The notes: generated from the sequence alone by a model not told the origin. DNA of 64,000 bases from Pedobacter caeni (GCF_900129215.1 NZ_FQUQ01000001.1:1178001-1242000), one strand, 5' to 3'. Shown: positions 8,157 to 17,430, numbered from the stretch's first letter. A program made the numbers and translations.

Positions 8157-11100
8157 TTAGCTGAATAACGCGAGTAATTCTTTTTTAGTTAAGGACTTAT
8201 AAATGGAGGCATCCGTTTTTATCAGATCCTTCACCAGGTCCTTTTTTGAAGCCTGGAGTTTCATGATCTTTTCTTCGATGGTATCCGGGCAAATGAGGCG
8301 GACTGCAATTACGTTTTTCTGTTGTCCGATCCGGTAAGTACGGTCGATGGCCTGATTTTCTACAGCAGGATTCCACCATGGGTCTACGAGGTATACATAA
8401 TCCGCCTGGGTCAGGTTTAGTCCTACCCCACCTGCTTTTAAACTGATCAGGAAAACCCTGACCTCCGGATTATCCTGGAAAGAATTCACTACCGTTTCAC
8501 GGTTTTTGGTTTGCCCGGTCAGGTAGGCAAAGGCGATCTCTCTTTGTTGCAATTCCTTTTTGATCAGGTCCAGCATGCCCACAAACTGAGAGAAGACCAG
8601 GATTTTATGGTTCGCAGACTTATTTTCGATCTGCTCCAGTAAAACTTCCATCTTTGAAGAGGAACTTCCATAGAACTCATCTTCACTTAACAGCGCCGGA
8701 GAATTGCAGATTTGTCTGAGTTTGGTGATGCCCTTCAGGACATTCATCGTGTTGCTGGCCACTTCTTCGTCTGTCTGGTTGGTCAGGTAATCGCGGATTT
8801 CCTTTTCATACCCATCATATACTTTGCGCTGATCATCCTCCATTTCACAGTAAATCACCATCTCCGTTTTATCAGGAAGTTCTTTGGCCACCTGTTCCTT
8901 TGTGCGCCTTAACAAAAAAGGATTGATTCTTTTTTGCAGTTGTATCGCGGCCCTGCGGTCCTTAAACTGATCGATTGGCGTGGAGTAAATCTCTCTGAAA
9001 TACTGCTTGCTGCCCAATAAACCCGGACAGGCAAAAGAAAGCTGTCCATAAAGGTCAAAAGTGTTGTTTTCTATCGGAGTTCCGGTAAGCACCACTTTAT
9101 TTCTTGATTGCAGCAGGCGGACCGATTTATAACGTTGGGATTCCGGGTTCTTAATGGTTTGTGATTCATCAAGAAAAACATAGTTGAAGCGGTATTCTTT
9201 TAAGAACCTGATGTCTGTAAGTAAGGTTCCATAAGAAGTGATGATCACTTCATACTGATCAAAATCATGGTGGTTTTTGATCCTGTCGGCCCCATAAATG
9301 GTATGCATTTTAATCGAAGGTGCAAATTTGCTGATTTCCTGTTGCCAGTTAAAGATCAGCGATGCAGGAACAACAATCAGATTGGTATTGTGATGCCCTT
9401 TTGTTCTTTGAGAAAGGATGAATGCAATGATCTGGATGGTCTTTCCCAAGCCCATATCATCCGCCAGGCAGGCACCGAAATTAAACTCATCCAGAAAGTT
9501 CAGCCAGTTTAATCCTTCTTTCTGGTAGCCCCTTAAAGTGGCATTCAGTCCTTCCGGTACCGCCACGTCTGTAATGGTATCCGAGCCTGAAAGTTTTCGC
9601 CTGTAGATTGCCAGCTGATCTTTGGCCGATTCATCCAGCAACTGATCTTCATACATTTCTTCAATTGCGGTGAAACTGATCTTTGGCGTATGGATCTCCT
9701 CTTCCACCACTTCCCCCGCATTGAAGTACTTTGTAAATTTCTCTATCCATTCATCAGGCAGCATGCCCATTGTACCATCATCCAGCTTTACAAATTTGTT
9801 CTTGTTGCGGATCGACTTATGGAGGTGCCTTAAAGAAACCACCTGATTCCCGTATTTCAGCTTTATAGCGGTCTTAAACCAGTCGATCCCACTCATCACA
9901 TTGATAGAGATGTTTGCTTTATGCTGGCTCAGGTTATTGTTTTTAAGTTGATTAAACCCTAGTATGGTGATGTTCTTATTTCTCCATTCCTCAAAGGCAT
10001 GCAGAAACCAGCCATTTTCCAGCAGCCTTGAACGGTGCAGGTAAAAGCAATCGTTGTTTTCCAGCTGTTCTTCAAAATAAGGATGTTGTCTGACCACATT
10101 TGAAGTAAACTGAAGCTCGGCCTCTTTATCCCTGGACAGGGTAAAAAGGTTGCCGTTCCGGTCTTTGGAGCGGATTTGTTTCCTGGACAAAATCGGGATC
10201 TCCAGGTCTCCGTATCTCATTACGGGAGTCAGTAAGACGAAATCGTCAGACTCCGAAAGATAAATGAGCTGTTCATTTTCCAGGTCAAAGCCCTTCTCTT
10301 CTATTTGTTTCTTTGTGGCTGCTTTAAGGTAATCATAAGTCACCTTTATTCTGTTTTCCAGTTTGGAAAGGATATCCTCCTGAAAAGCTTCAAATTTAGA
10401 GTGATGAACCAGCATCCTGTCGTGGTGCTGTTTGAAAAAATCTATGACCCTTAAAATATCAGGATTATCAATCAAATGAAGGGTTTTGTCCATCTGAATG
10501 AAATAATGGTATTTTAACTGGATCTGGTCCAGGGCATAAGCGGTCCCATCCAGTGTCAGTTTCCCGGATACTTCATAAAACTCTTGTCGCTGGCTCACAT
10601 GCAGGCTCATGTCAGCACTCTTACACTTTAACTTTATCGGGATGATGGAGCTCGCAGTCAGGTTAACAGATATTTTTGCATCATGAATAAATACAGGCAG
10701 GTTCAATGGATTCTTAGCCAAAGCTTTTAAAGCATCCAGATCTGAATCTGTACGTTCCGAATTGTAATTATTCTGAAATTTTAAGATGCCGCTATAGAAC
10801 TTGAGCTCTTCGTTGCTTTCTGTTTTCCAGATCAGGTCTGAAGGGCTGATGTAATTTACAGGGTTCTTAAACTTGCCATCCAGTGTGGTTTGCGCTTCAA
10901 TCAGTTCCAGTGTCAGGTGACTATAAAAGCGGTGTTGCCCAAAGACCAACCCCATCTTATGATTGGCTTTAAGACCAAATGAACCTGGCAATTGCAAGCC
11001 TTGTTTTGGCAGCAGCGTATTTTGAAGCGCCTGTTTGCTCTGGATATTTAAAGGAAAAAGTTCTTTTTTAATGGAATTAATCCGGGTCTGTCCATTTTCA

Positions 11101-11528
11101 TATTCCAGTTCAAAAAAATCAGAAAGCTTTTCTTCTTTTTCCAGGCCATAATCTCTTGCCTGAACCCTCATCTTCTCGTACCGTAATTTCTCATCAAAGA
11201 AAATACGGATCGCGGGACGCTCCATGATGTTATAGAGTGCCTGGGCCTGATGGGTACATAATTTAGGATTCGGATCTGTACAGGAACAGGTTAACCTCGT
11301 TACCTTTCCGGTCTGAATGATGCTCACTCCCGGAAAAGGAATGCTGGCGGAAGGATGCGTAAAAAAAACAGCATCAATGCCGATGTTTTCCGGAACAAGG
11401 TCATAAAAGCCTTTCACACGGTTATCCACCTGTTCATTGACGTGTTTAAATATAAATAAGGTGGTTAATTCTGAAAAATCAAAATCTTCTAAAATGTACT
11501 CTTTTCTAACATCCATTTCCTGCGGCAA
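8157..11528 (-). CDS. SNF2-family DEAD/DEAH helicase with SWIM zinc finger
   Basis: 1123 residues. Near the N-terminus is a SWIM zinc finger (LTCSCTDPNPKLCTHQ; CxC then CxH). A long middle region of the bacterial SNF2-associated type follows. The SNF2 ATPase core starts near residue 660: motif I DDMGLGKTIQ near 690, motif II as DESQ near 788 (FLDESQTIKNPES), motif III VVLTGTPIENN. The C-terminal RecA-like lobe has VFSQFVGMLDLI, then motif VI QAIDRTYRIGQQ. This is an ATP-driven double-strand DNA translocase that probably remodels protein-DNA complexes in the cytoplasm. A methyltransferase gene lies just upstream on the same strand, but nothing indicates a restriction or defence module: no nuclease or PLD domain is present. 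Confidence 0.93.
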   Translation of the reverse strand: MPQEMDVRKEYILEDFDFSELTTLFIFKHVNEQVDNRVKGFYDLVPENIGIDAVFFTHPSASIPFPGVSIIQTGKVTRLTCSCTDPNPKLCTHQAQALYNIMERPAIRIFFDEKLRYEKMRVQARDYGLEKEEKLSDFFELEYENGQTRINSIKKELFPLNIQSKQALQNTLLPKQGLQLPGSFGLKANHKMGLVFGQHRFYSHLTLELIEAQTTLDGKFKNPVNYISPSDLIWKTESNEELKFYSGILKFQNNYNSERTDSDLDALKALAKNPLNLPVFIHDAKISVNLTASSIIPIKLKCKSADMSLHVSQRQEFYEVSGKLTLDGTAYALDQIQLKYHYFIQMDKTLHLIDNPDILRVIDFFKQHHDRMLVHHSKFEAFQEDILSKLENRIKVTYDYLKAATKKQIEEKGFDLENEQLIYLSESDDFVLLTPVMRYGDLEIPILSRKQIRSKDRNGNLFTLSRDKEAELQFTSNVVRQHPYFEEQLENNDCFYLHRSRLLENGWFLHAFEEWRNKNITILGFNQLKNNNLSQHKANISINVMSGIDWFKTAIKLKYGNQVVSLRHLHKSIRNKNKFVKLDDGTMGMLPDEWIEKFTKYFNAGEVVEEEIHTPKISFTAIEEMYEDQLLDESAKDQLAIYRRKLSGSDTITDVAVPEGLNATLRGYQKEGLNWLNFLDEFNFGACLADDMGLGKTIQIIAFILSQRTKGHHNTNLIVVPASLIFNWQQEISKFAPSIKMHTIYGADRIKNHHDFDQYEVIITSYGTLLTDIRFLKEYRFNYVFLDESQTIKNPESQRYKSVRLLQSRNKVVLTGTPIENNTFDLYGQLSFACPGLLGSKQYFREIYSTPIDQFKDRRAAIQLQKRINPFLLRRTKEQVAKELPDKTEMVIYCEMEDDQRKVYDGYEKEIRDYLTNQTDEEVASNTMNVLKGITKLRQICNSPALLSEDEFYGSSSSKMEVLLEQIENKSANHKILVFSQFVGMLDLIKKELQQREIAFAYLTGQTKNRETVVNSFQDNPEVRVFLISLKAGGVGLNLTQADYVYLVDPWWNPAVENQAIDRTYRIGQQKNVIAVRLICPDTIEEKIMKLQASKKDLVKDLIKTDASIYKSLTKKELLALFS

Positions 11529-11569
11529 TTCCGGTGGCTAAAGGTAAAAAGAAAAAGAATTTAACCCGG

Positions 11570-12154
11570 TTATACTTTCCTTTTTGTTGCGATTACAATT
11601 CCGGTTGCCCAGCATTGTTTGGTCAGGACCAGGTCTTTTCTTTTTTCGAGTTCTTCTACCAGCAGGGTTGCTTTTGCGGCATGTCCTTCCGGCCAGTTCG
11701 CTTGCGGCAGCATGTCATCTATGATATAGAGTGCTCCGGGGTTTAACATCCCGATCACTTCGTCCAGCATCAGGTATTTTCCATGCCAGGTATCCGCAAA
11801 AATATAATCGAATTTCTGCTCCATATTGCGCTGCACCCAATCTCCCCCATCTGTACATTCAAGTGTTAACCTGTCGTCATTTGCCAGGAAGCGCTTGGCA
11901 ATGGATAGAAATTTATCATCATTATCGATGGAAATTAAGGTCGAAGACTCGTCCATTCCATCCAATATCCAGGAAGTAGACAATCCCGTTCCTGTTCCCA
12001 GTTCCAGAAAAGCACCTCCGGGTTTTGAAGCAGCCAGTGTTTTGAGCAATGAACAGGTCAGCACATCTGAAGCCATTGAAAATTCGGAATCTGCGGTGGC
12101 CTCATTGATGGCAATGTAAGCTTTTGGGTAAGTCTGTCTGATCTCTTCTATCAT
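11570..12154 (-). CDS. Class I SAM-dependent O-methyltransferase-like protein
   Basis: 194 residues. The SAM-binding motif I is clear (FLELGTGTGLSTSWIL, residues 46-61), followed by an acidic residue in LISIDNDD (motif II) and YIFADTWHGKY (motif IV region). The pattern resembles the small O-methyltransferase family 3 fold. It is followed 41 bases later by the SNF2 gene on the same strand. The substrate is not predictable; a small molecule is more likely than DNA because DNA-methylase motifs are missing. Confidence 0.82.
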   Translation of the reverse strand: MIEEIRQTYPKAYIAINEATADSEFSMASDVLTCSLLKTLAASKPGGAFLELGTGTGLSTSWILDGMDESSTLISIDNDDKFLSIAKRFLANDDRLTLECTDGGDWVQRNMEQKFDYIFADTWHGKYLMLDEVIGMLNPGALYIIDDMLPQANWPEGHAAKATLLVEELEKRKDLVLTKQCWATGIVIATKRKV

Positions 12155-12210
12155 TTTTTCTGGATTTCATTTAAAAATCAGAAGATAGGAAAAGATTAGG
12201 TTAATACTGA

Positions 12211-12762
12211 TTAAGCGTCAATTAAACTTTCTTTTTCCATTAAGGCCAATACTTCTGTCCAGCTTTTTACCCTTACATGGTGGTGTTGGTTCACATTGTG
12301 TGAAGCATGGAACAAAATCGCCTTTCCCATACAGAAATCCAGGTTTTTGCAATGGTCATCGATCAGGTAATCGGTATCAATGATGCTTTTATCTCCACAG
12401 AAAATGATATTTCTCCAGCTGATGAAAGGAAAATGTTCCGCCAGCCATTCGTGTTTCTCTGATAAACATTGTGGGAATTCTGTTGCGGCGGATACAATAT
12501 AAACCTCATAGTCTTCCATCAGTTTTTTTACTGCAGCTACTGCTCCCTCCATTACCGGAATGGTCCGGAAGAAACCTGGGGTATATACATATCTTTTGAT
12601 TGCGTCTTTTTCAGGAAAACCTTCAGGTTCCAATACCCCAAGTCTTTCTTCCCTTGGCACCCGGATGCCATATTCATGTTCGTACCAATCCATGAACTGC
12701 TCTTCAATATCTGCAAGAACGCCATCCATGTCAATTCCTATTGTCTTTTTTATCTTATTCAT
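12211..12762 (-). CDS. 5'(3')-deoxyribonucleotidase family protein (HAD superfamily)
   Basis: 183 residues of the HAD fold. Motif I is IGIDMDGVLADIEEQF at residues 8-23 with the nucleophile and general-acid aspartates. Motif II is YIVSAAT, and the late acidic motif is IDDHCKNLDF, preceded by GDKSIIDTDYLI. This matches the NT5C-type 5'(3')-deoxyribonucleotidases, which dephosphorylate deoxynucleoside monophosphates in the cytoplasm. It is divergent from the DeoR-type regulator at 12855 and shares a 92-base control region with it that contains a perfect palindrome and a -7 box 23 bases before this start. Control of a nucleotide phosphatase by a DeoR-like protein sensing a phosphorylated sugar is plausible but inferred. 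Confidence 0.87.
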   Translation of the reverse strand: MNKIKKTIGIDMDGVLADIEEQFMDWYEHEYGIRVPREERLGVLEPEGFPEKDAIKRYVYTPGFFRTIPVMEGAVAAVKKLMEDYEVYIVSAATEFPQCLSEKHEWLAEHFPFISWRNIIFCGDKSIIDTDYLIDDHCKNLDFCMGKAILFHASHNVNQHHHVRVKSWTEVLALMEKESLIDA

Positions 12763-12785
12763 GTTGTTTTCGTAATATATTGCAA

Positions 12786-12793
12786 CAAATATA
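12786..12793 (-). promoter_or_regulatory. -7 box TATATTTG for the deoxynucleotidase gene
   Basis: Exact TAnnTTTG match on the minus strand, 23 bases before the ATG at 12762, which implies a leader of about 17 nucleotides. Confidence 0.55.
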
Positions 12794-12839
12794 GCAATAT
12801 TTTGCAGTATATTGCAATATAACCCTCAATTTAAATCTA

Positions 12840-12847
12840 TATATTTG
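12840..12847 (+). promoter_or_regulatory. -7 box TATATTTG for the DeoR gene (possible leaderless mRNA)
   Basis: Exact TAnnTTTG match ending only 7 bases before the ATG at 12855. With usual -7 spacing, transcription would begin at or within a few bases of the start codon. Confidence 0.5.
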
Positions 12848-12854
12848 CAACAAT

Positions 12855-13604
12855 ATGATAAAGGAAGAACGATTACAACTGATCATAGAACATATCCGCA
12901 AAGAGAGAAAAGTTCTATTGGGTGATTTGAGCACACTATTAGGTGTTTCTGAAGACACGGTTAGACGTGATATTAAAGAATTATCAGACCAGGGCCTCCT
13001 GAAAGCCGTTCGTGGTGGCGCCATTTCCCGCTCTCCTACGCCAAGGCATTTCCGCGAAAGGGAGCACTATGATGTCAGTCATAAAGGGATTATTGCAGAA
13101 AAGGCATTGAAGCTGATTAAAAACGGACAGGTTGTTTTATTTGATTCAGGTACTTCAGTACTGGCCATTGCAACACTTTTACCGCGGGATCTACAGATTA
13201 CTGTAATTACCAATAGTTTTCCCGTAGCTTCTGTTCTGGAAGACCATCCTTGTGTAGAGGTCATTTTCCTGGGCGGGCGTTTAAATAAATCTTCCTTCTC
13301 TACTTCAGGTTTTGAAGTGATCCAAACCATCAGGGGGATTCGTCCGGACATTTGCTTTCTGGGCATTTGCAGCATCGACATGATTTCGGGCGTTACGGGA
13401 GTCAGCTATGAAGATTGTCAGGTAAAAAAAGCAATGGTGGAAACTTCCAAGCATATTATTGCATTGGCCACCGTAGAAAAACTGGGAACTACGGAACCCT
13501 ACTACATTACCAGTATCAGTGATATTGACACCATCATTACAGATATTGATCCTGATGATGAAAGCCTTAAAGCTTATAAAGATGCCGGAATCAATCTGGA
13601 GTAA
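12855..13604 (+). CDS. DeoR/GlpR-family transcriptional regulator
   Basis: 249 residues. The N-terminal winged helix matches the DeoR signature: KEERLQLIIEHIRKE, then LGVSEDTVRRDIKELSDQG, then the wing LLKAVRGGA. The C-terminal part is the DeoR sensor domain with an isomerase-like fold (VVLFDSGTSVLAIA, then ITNSFPVASVL, then FLGGRLNK), which usually binds a phosphorylated sugar. It is expected to repress its own promoter and the divergent nucleotidase gene through the palindrome at 12808-12821. The next gene downstream runs the opposite way, so it is monocistronic. The N-terminus fits the family starting exactly at this ATG, which makes the very short leader noteworthy. Confidence 0.92.
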   Translation: MIKEERLQLIIEHIRKERKVLLGDLSTLLGVSEDTVRRDIKELSDQGLLKAVRGGAISRSPTPRHFREREHYDVSHKGIIAEKALKLIKNGQVVLFDSGTSVLAIATLLPRDLQITVITNSFPVASVLEDHPCVEVIFLGGRLNKSSFSTSGFEVIQTIRGIRPDICFLGICSIDMISGVTGVSYEDCQVKKAMVETSKHIIALATVEKLGTTEPYYITSISDIDTIITDIDPDDESLKAYKDAGINLE

Positions 13605-13624
13605 TCCTTCTGATTCCGGCATCT
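13580..13624 (+). terminator. 14-bp stem hairpin at the end of the DeoR gene
   Basis: AGATGCCGGAATCA (13580-13593) pairs perfectly with TGATTCCGGCATCT (13611-13624) across a 17-base loop that contains the stop codon. A shorter competing hairpin (CCGGCA/TGCCGG, 13614-13627) overlaps it. No long T-run follows, so termination is only likely. It also faces the 3' end of the convergent gapN-like gene. Confidence 0.5.
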
Positions 13625-13667
13625 GCCGGTATTTAAACCGAACACCTCGTATTGAATATCTACCAGT

Positions 13668-15293
13668 TTAAAACAAGTATCTGGTACTTAAAAAATTAGA
13701 GCTGTTGCCTTCAACGATCTCATTGATCAGGTGTTTGTTGTTGTCATTTAGCTTTGTAGCCACCAATGAGCGGATAGAGAAAGACCTCAGGGCATCCACT
13801 ACAGATAAAGTACCTTCGGCACTATCTTTTCTTCCCGTAAACGGGAATACATCCGGTCCGCGCTGACACTGACAATTGATATTCACCCGACTCACCTGGT
13901 TCACTAAAGGATCGATCAATGCCGCAATCTCCTCCTCATCATTACTGAAAATGCTGACCTGCTGACCATGGGTAGACTCGATCAGGTATTCGATCGTTTC
14001 TTCCAGATCATCAAAAGGGACCACCGGGATCACAGGTCCAAACTGCTCTTCCGTATATAACTTCATTTTTTTGTTTACCGGATAAACGATTGCCGGGTAG
14101 ACAAAAGATTCATTTACTTTTCCTCCGTTTTCATTGATCACCGAAGCCCCGTTGGCAATGGCATCAGCGATGCATTCCTGCAGATAAGCAGGCTTATGAG
14201 GCTCAGGTAAAGGCGTTAAAGAAACCCCGTTTTCCCATGGCATTCCAAATTTCAATGCAGCTACCGCTTTTTCCAGTTCTTTTAAAAACACATCCGCAAG
14301 GCTCCTGTGAATGAACACAATTTTCAAAGCCGTACATCTTTGTCCGTTGAAAGACAGGGAGCCCAATACCGTTTCCTGCACCGCAAGCCTTACGTCTGCT
14401 TTTGCGGTGATGATGGCTGCATTCTTGGCATCCAGTCCGAGGATGGCCCTTAAACGGTTTACCTTTGGATGAAGTTTCTTCAATTCATTCGCCACCTTAC
14501 TCGAACCAATCAGGGTCAGTACGTTGATCTGACCCGACTTCATCAGATCAGGTATGATTTTATTTCCGCGTCCATATATGGTATTCACTACCCCTTTCGG
14601 AAAGCAGTCGCGGAAAGCTTCCAGCAATGGATAATGCAATAACGTTCCGTGTTTAGGTGGTTTGAACAACAGGGTATTCCCCATGATCAATGCAGGGATC
14701 AATGTGGTAAAAGTTTCATTCAAGGGATAATTGAACGGCCCCATACACAACACCACTCCAAGCGGAGAACGCCGGATCTGTGCCACAATGCCTTGTTCAA
14801 TACTGAACCTGGACGACTGGCGGTCCAGATCTTTCAGGGCATCAATTGTGGCATGAATATATTCTACGGTACGGTCAAACTCCTTTACAGAATCTGCATA
14901 TGATTTTCCAATCTCCCACATCAGGAGTTTCACCACGATGGCTTTCTTCTCGATGATGCGGCCGGTGAATTTCTCGACACAGCTGATCCTGTCGCCGACA
15001 CTCATCGTAGGCCATTCCCCTCTTCCATTGTTATAGGCCGCAACTGCGGCATCCAGAGCTTCAGCCGCTTCTTTTTCGCTACATAAAGGATAAGTGCCAA
15101 TCACTTTGCGCTTCAATCCTTCAGGTGTTTTTAAGCAAATCGGCGATAAAACCTCATGTACTTCTCCATCCCATGCACGTAGCTCACCATTGCTCAGGTA
15201 TTCCCGCTGGTGAACCTCCTCTTCTAATTTAAATTCCTCCGGAATTTCATGCTCTTCCACAAAAATTGCTTCGAGCTGTTCATTAAAATTCAT
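13668..15293 (-). CDS. gapN: NADP-dependent glyceraldehyde-3-phosphate dehydrogenase-like aldehyde dehydrogenase
   Basis: 541 residues with an N-terminal extension of about 50 residues before the aldehyde dehydrogenase core. The catalytic cysteine is in SFNGQRCTALK. The general-base region reads AILGLDAKNAAII rather than the usual E-L-G-G. Length and extension match bacterial proteins annotated as non-phosphorylating, NADP-dependent GAPDH, which oxidises glyceraldehyde 3-phosphate to 3-phosphoglycerate and gives NADPH. The context supports this: it is the last gene of a uronate operon whose aldolase releases glyceraldehyde 3-phosphate. An alternative is another sugar-acid semialdehyde dehydrogenase. 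It follows the transporter gene after 33 bases and ends convergently with the DeoR gene. Confidence 0.8.
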   Translation of the reverse strand: MNFNEQLEAIFVEEHEIPEEFKLEEEVHQREYLSNGELRAWDGEVHEVLSPICLKTPEGLKRKVIGTYPLCSEKEAAEALDAAVAAYNNGRGEWPTMSVGDRISCVEKFTGRIIEKKAIVVKLLMWEIGKSYADSVKEFDRTVEYIHATIDALKDLDRQSSRFSIEQGIVAQIRRSPLGVVLCMGPFNYPLNETFTTLIPALIMGNTLLFKPPKHGTLLHYPLLEAFRDCFPKGVVNTIYGRGNKIIPDLMKSGQINVLTLIGSSKVANELKKLHPKVNRLRAILGLDAKNAAIITAKADVRLAVQETVLGSLSFNGQRCTALKIVFIHRSLADVFLKELEKAVAALKFGMPWENGVSLTPLPEPHKPAYLQECIADAIANGASVINENGGKVNESFVYPAIVYPVNKKMKLYTEEQFGPVIPVVPFDDLEETIEYLIESTHGQQVSIFSNDEEEIAALIDPLVNQVSRVNINCQCQRGPDVFPFTGRKDSAEGTLSVVDALRSFSIRSLVATKLNDNNKHLINEIVEGNSSNFLSTRYLF

Positions 15294-15326
15294 AGTAATA
15301 TGGTCGGTTAGGTTAATAATAGCGAT

Positions 15327-16694
15327 TTATAAATCAGTAATCGGGGCGTATTTCGGAACAAGGAATTTCATCACCATCCATGCCAGTAAATAAGCTACTG
15401 CACAAATCGTAAACATAATGGTATAACCTGTCTGGGTATGCCCCAGCAATTTGTAGTGGTCAAATAAGGCACCTCCTAATTTGGACATCACGACACCGCC
15501 CATACCGCCTGCCATGCCACCAATCCCGATCACAGAAGCAATACTTTTCTTAGGAAACATATCCGAAACGGTGGTAAAAATATTTGCCGACCATGCCTGG
15601 TGTGCAGATGCACCAATTCCAATCAGTACTACCGGGATCCAGAAGCTGATGTGTCCCAGTGGTTGTGCAGCCAATACCAACAAAGGAAATAAAGCGATCA
15701 CAAACATCGCGCGCATCCGGCCATCATATGGAGAATATCCTTTTTTAATGAAATACATGGGGAACCATCCCCCGCCAATACTTCCGATCATGGTCATGCT
15801 ATACAATACAGTTAAAGGCAGCATGATATCAGTACCCGTCAGACTGTACTGAACTTTAAGGTAGGAAGGCAACCAGAACAGGAAAAACCACCAGACCCCA
15901 TCGGTCATGAACTTGCCAAAGGCAAAGGCCCAGGTTTGTCTGTAACCCAATAGCTTAAACCAGGCTACTTTTTCAGTGGCTTCGGTCTCCACTACAGGTG
16001 CTTCCTCCAGCTGATCGCTATTGATATAGGCAAGTTCTGCAGCATCCAATCGTTTCTGACTTTCCGGTTTATCATAAAAAACATACCAGAAGCCCAACCA
16101 GATAAAACCAACTGCACCTACAATCAGAAAGGCCGCTTCCCATCCCCAGACTTTTGCAATCCATGGAACGGTTAAGGGTGCCAGAATCGCACCTACATTG
16201 GCTCCGGAATTGAAGATTCCGGTAGCAAAAGAGCGTTCTTTTTTAGGGAAGTATTCTGCAGTAGCTTTAATTGCTGCAGGAAAGTTGGCAGATTCCCCGA
16301 AAGCCAAAACAGCCCTCGCCAGAATAAAACCTACAACAGATACCGGGACCATTCCCAAACCAACCCAGCTGATCAATGCCGCAGCACTTTCGCCAATGGG
16401 TACTGCAACGGCATGCATGATGGCACCTATAGACCAGATGATCAATGCAATGATGTATCCCCATTTTGTTCCCAGTTTATCTACAAATCGTCCTGCAAAG
16501 AGCATGGAGATCGCATATACAAATTGAAATGCGGCAGTGATATTGGCATAATCGCTATTGGTCCAGTTAAATTCTTTCTCCAGCATCGGATGCAGGAGGC
16601 TCAGTACCTGACGGTCAAGGTAATTGACTGTGGTTGCAAAAAACAATAATGCACAGATTGTCCATCTGTAATTACCCATTTTAGTCTCTTTCAT
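15327..16694 (-). CDS. exuT: MFS hexuronate transporter, ExuT-like
   Basis: 455 residues with about twelve hydrophobic segments. The opening NYRWTICALLFFATTVNYLD is typical of the anion:cation symporter branch that includes ExuT. Other family marks are LAFGESANFPAAIKATAEYF and FNSGANVGAILAPL. It is an inner-membrane, proton-coupled importer, with galacturonate or glucuronate the likely substrate because of the genes around it. A second ATG five codons in (16679) is an alternative start. It follows the eda gene by 39 bases and belongs to the same minus-strand operon. Confidence 0.88.
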   Translation of the reverse strand: MKETKMGNYRWTICALLFFATTVNYLDRQVLSLLHPMLEKEFNWTNSDYANITAAFQFVYAISMLFAGRFVDKLGTKWGYIIALIIWSIGAIMHAVAVPIGESAAALISWVGLGMVPVSVVGFILARAVLAFGESANFPAAIKATAEYFPKKERSFATGIFNSGANVGAILAPLTVPWIAKVWGWEAAFLIVGAVGFIWLGFWYVFYDKPESQKRLDAAELAYINSDQLEEAPVVETEATEKVAWFKLLGYRQTWAFAFGKFMTDGVWWFFLFWLPSYLKVQYSLTGTDIMLPLTVLYSMTMIGSIGGGWFPMYFIKKGYSPYDGRMRAMFVIALFPLLVLAAQPLGHISFWIPVVLIGIGASAHQAWSANIFTTVSDMFPKKSIASVIGIGGMAGGMGGVVMSKLGGALFDHYKLLGHTQTGYTIMFTICAVAYLLAWMVMKFLVPKYAPITDL

Positions 16695-16733
16695 TATATT
16701 TGGCTTTGGTTGGTTAGGTCGATTGTTTGGGTT

Positions 16734-17393
16734 TTATCTGCCCGCTTTTACCAGATCAATCGTCTTTCTGGTTAATACTTCTAATTCGTTATAATTTTTA
16801 GTTTCCAATATTTCTTTACTGATCAGCTTACTGCCCATTCCTACCGCACATACCCCTGATTTAAACCAATTGCTGATATTGCTTTGCTCGATCTCCACTC
16901 CACCGGTAGGGATAAACAGCTGACCCGGAAAAAGATCTTTAATGGCTGCCATATAAGACGGACCTAAGATATTTGCCGGAAACAGCTTGATCAGACCTGC
17001 CTTTAACTGATGCGCGGTATTGATCTCTGTTGGGGTAAAACAACCCGGAATCCAAAGTAAACCATTGGCATGTACCAGTTCTCCTACTTCCGGATTTACA
17101 ATCGGGCAAACGATAAAATGAGCACCGGCTTTTATAAATTCTTCTGCTTCTTTAACCGTTTTAATCGTTCCGATTCCCAGGTAAAGGTCCTGCATTTCCG
17201 TTTTAAGGGTTTCAATCAGCATGCTGAAATTGGCCAATGCCGCCGGACCACGATTGGTGTATTCCAATACCCGGATCCCAGCTTTATATAAGGTCCTGAT
17301 GATATCCAGGCTCACTTGCGCATCTTCAAAATAAAATAAGGGAAGGATACCCTGGTCTGTAATCGCTTTTAAGGAACTTTCTTTCGTTTTCAT
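16734..17393 (-). CDS. eda: 2-keto-3-deoxy-6-phosphogluconate aldolase / 4-hydroxy-2-oxoglutarate aldolase
   Basis: 219 residues of the class I KDPG aldolase (Eda) family. The Schiff-base lysine is in GLIKLFPANILGP. The glutamate of the active site is in RVLEYTNRGP, a variant of the common E-V-T-L-R-T. GIGTIKTVKEAEEFI and IPTGGVEIEQSN are further conserved blocks. The enzyme splits KDPG to pyruvate and glyceraldehyde 3-phosphate in the cytoplasm. It sits directly after the KDG kinase gene that makes its substrate and before the transporter gene, as expected in a hexuronate operon. Confidence 0.92.
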   Translation of the reverse strand: MKTKESSLKAITDQGILPLFYFEDAQVSLDIIRTLYKAGIRVLEYTNRGPAALANFSMLIETLKTEMQDLYLGIGTIKTVKEAEEFIKAGAHFIVCPIVNPEVGELVHANGLLWIPGCFTPTEINTAHQLKAGLIKLFPANILGPSYMAAIKDLFPGQLFIPTGGVEIEQSNISNWFKSGVCAVGMGSKLISKEILETKNYNELEVLTRKTIDLVKAGR

Positions 17394-17430
17394 TGTGTTA
17401 TCTTTTTTAACCGTCTGGTTTATTTTTTAT

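Larger units (their letters stand above)
12763..12854. promoter_or_regulatory. Divergent promoter region with 14-bp perfect palindrome
   Basis: The spacer between the nucleotidase and DeoR genes is very A/T-rich and contains TATATTGCAATATA at 12808-12821, a perfect 14-bp palindrome. Related TTGCAA/TTGCA words occur at 12780-12786, 12802-12806 and 12845-12850. Both outward promoters have an exact Bacteroidota -7 match (TATATTTG): minus strand at 12786-12793 and plus strand at 12840-12847. The palindrome lies between them and is the best candidate operator for the DeoR-type protein. Confidence 0.65.

Noticed and set aside
8157..12154. SNF2 helicase and methyltransferase as a defence system (DISARM or BREX-like)
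   Set aside because: The methyltransferase lacks DNA-methylase motifs and has small-molecule O-methyltransferase features; no nuclease, PLD or other defence partner is nearby.
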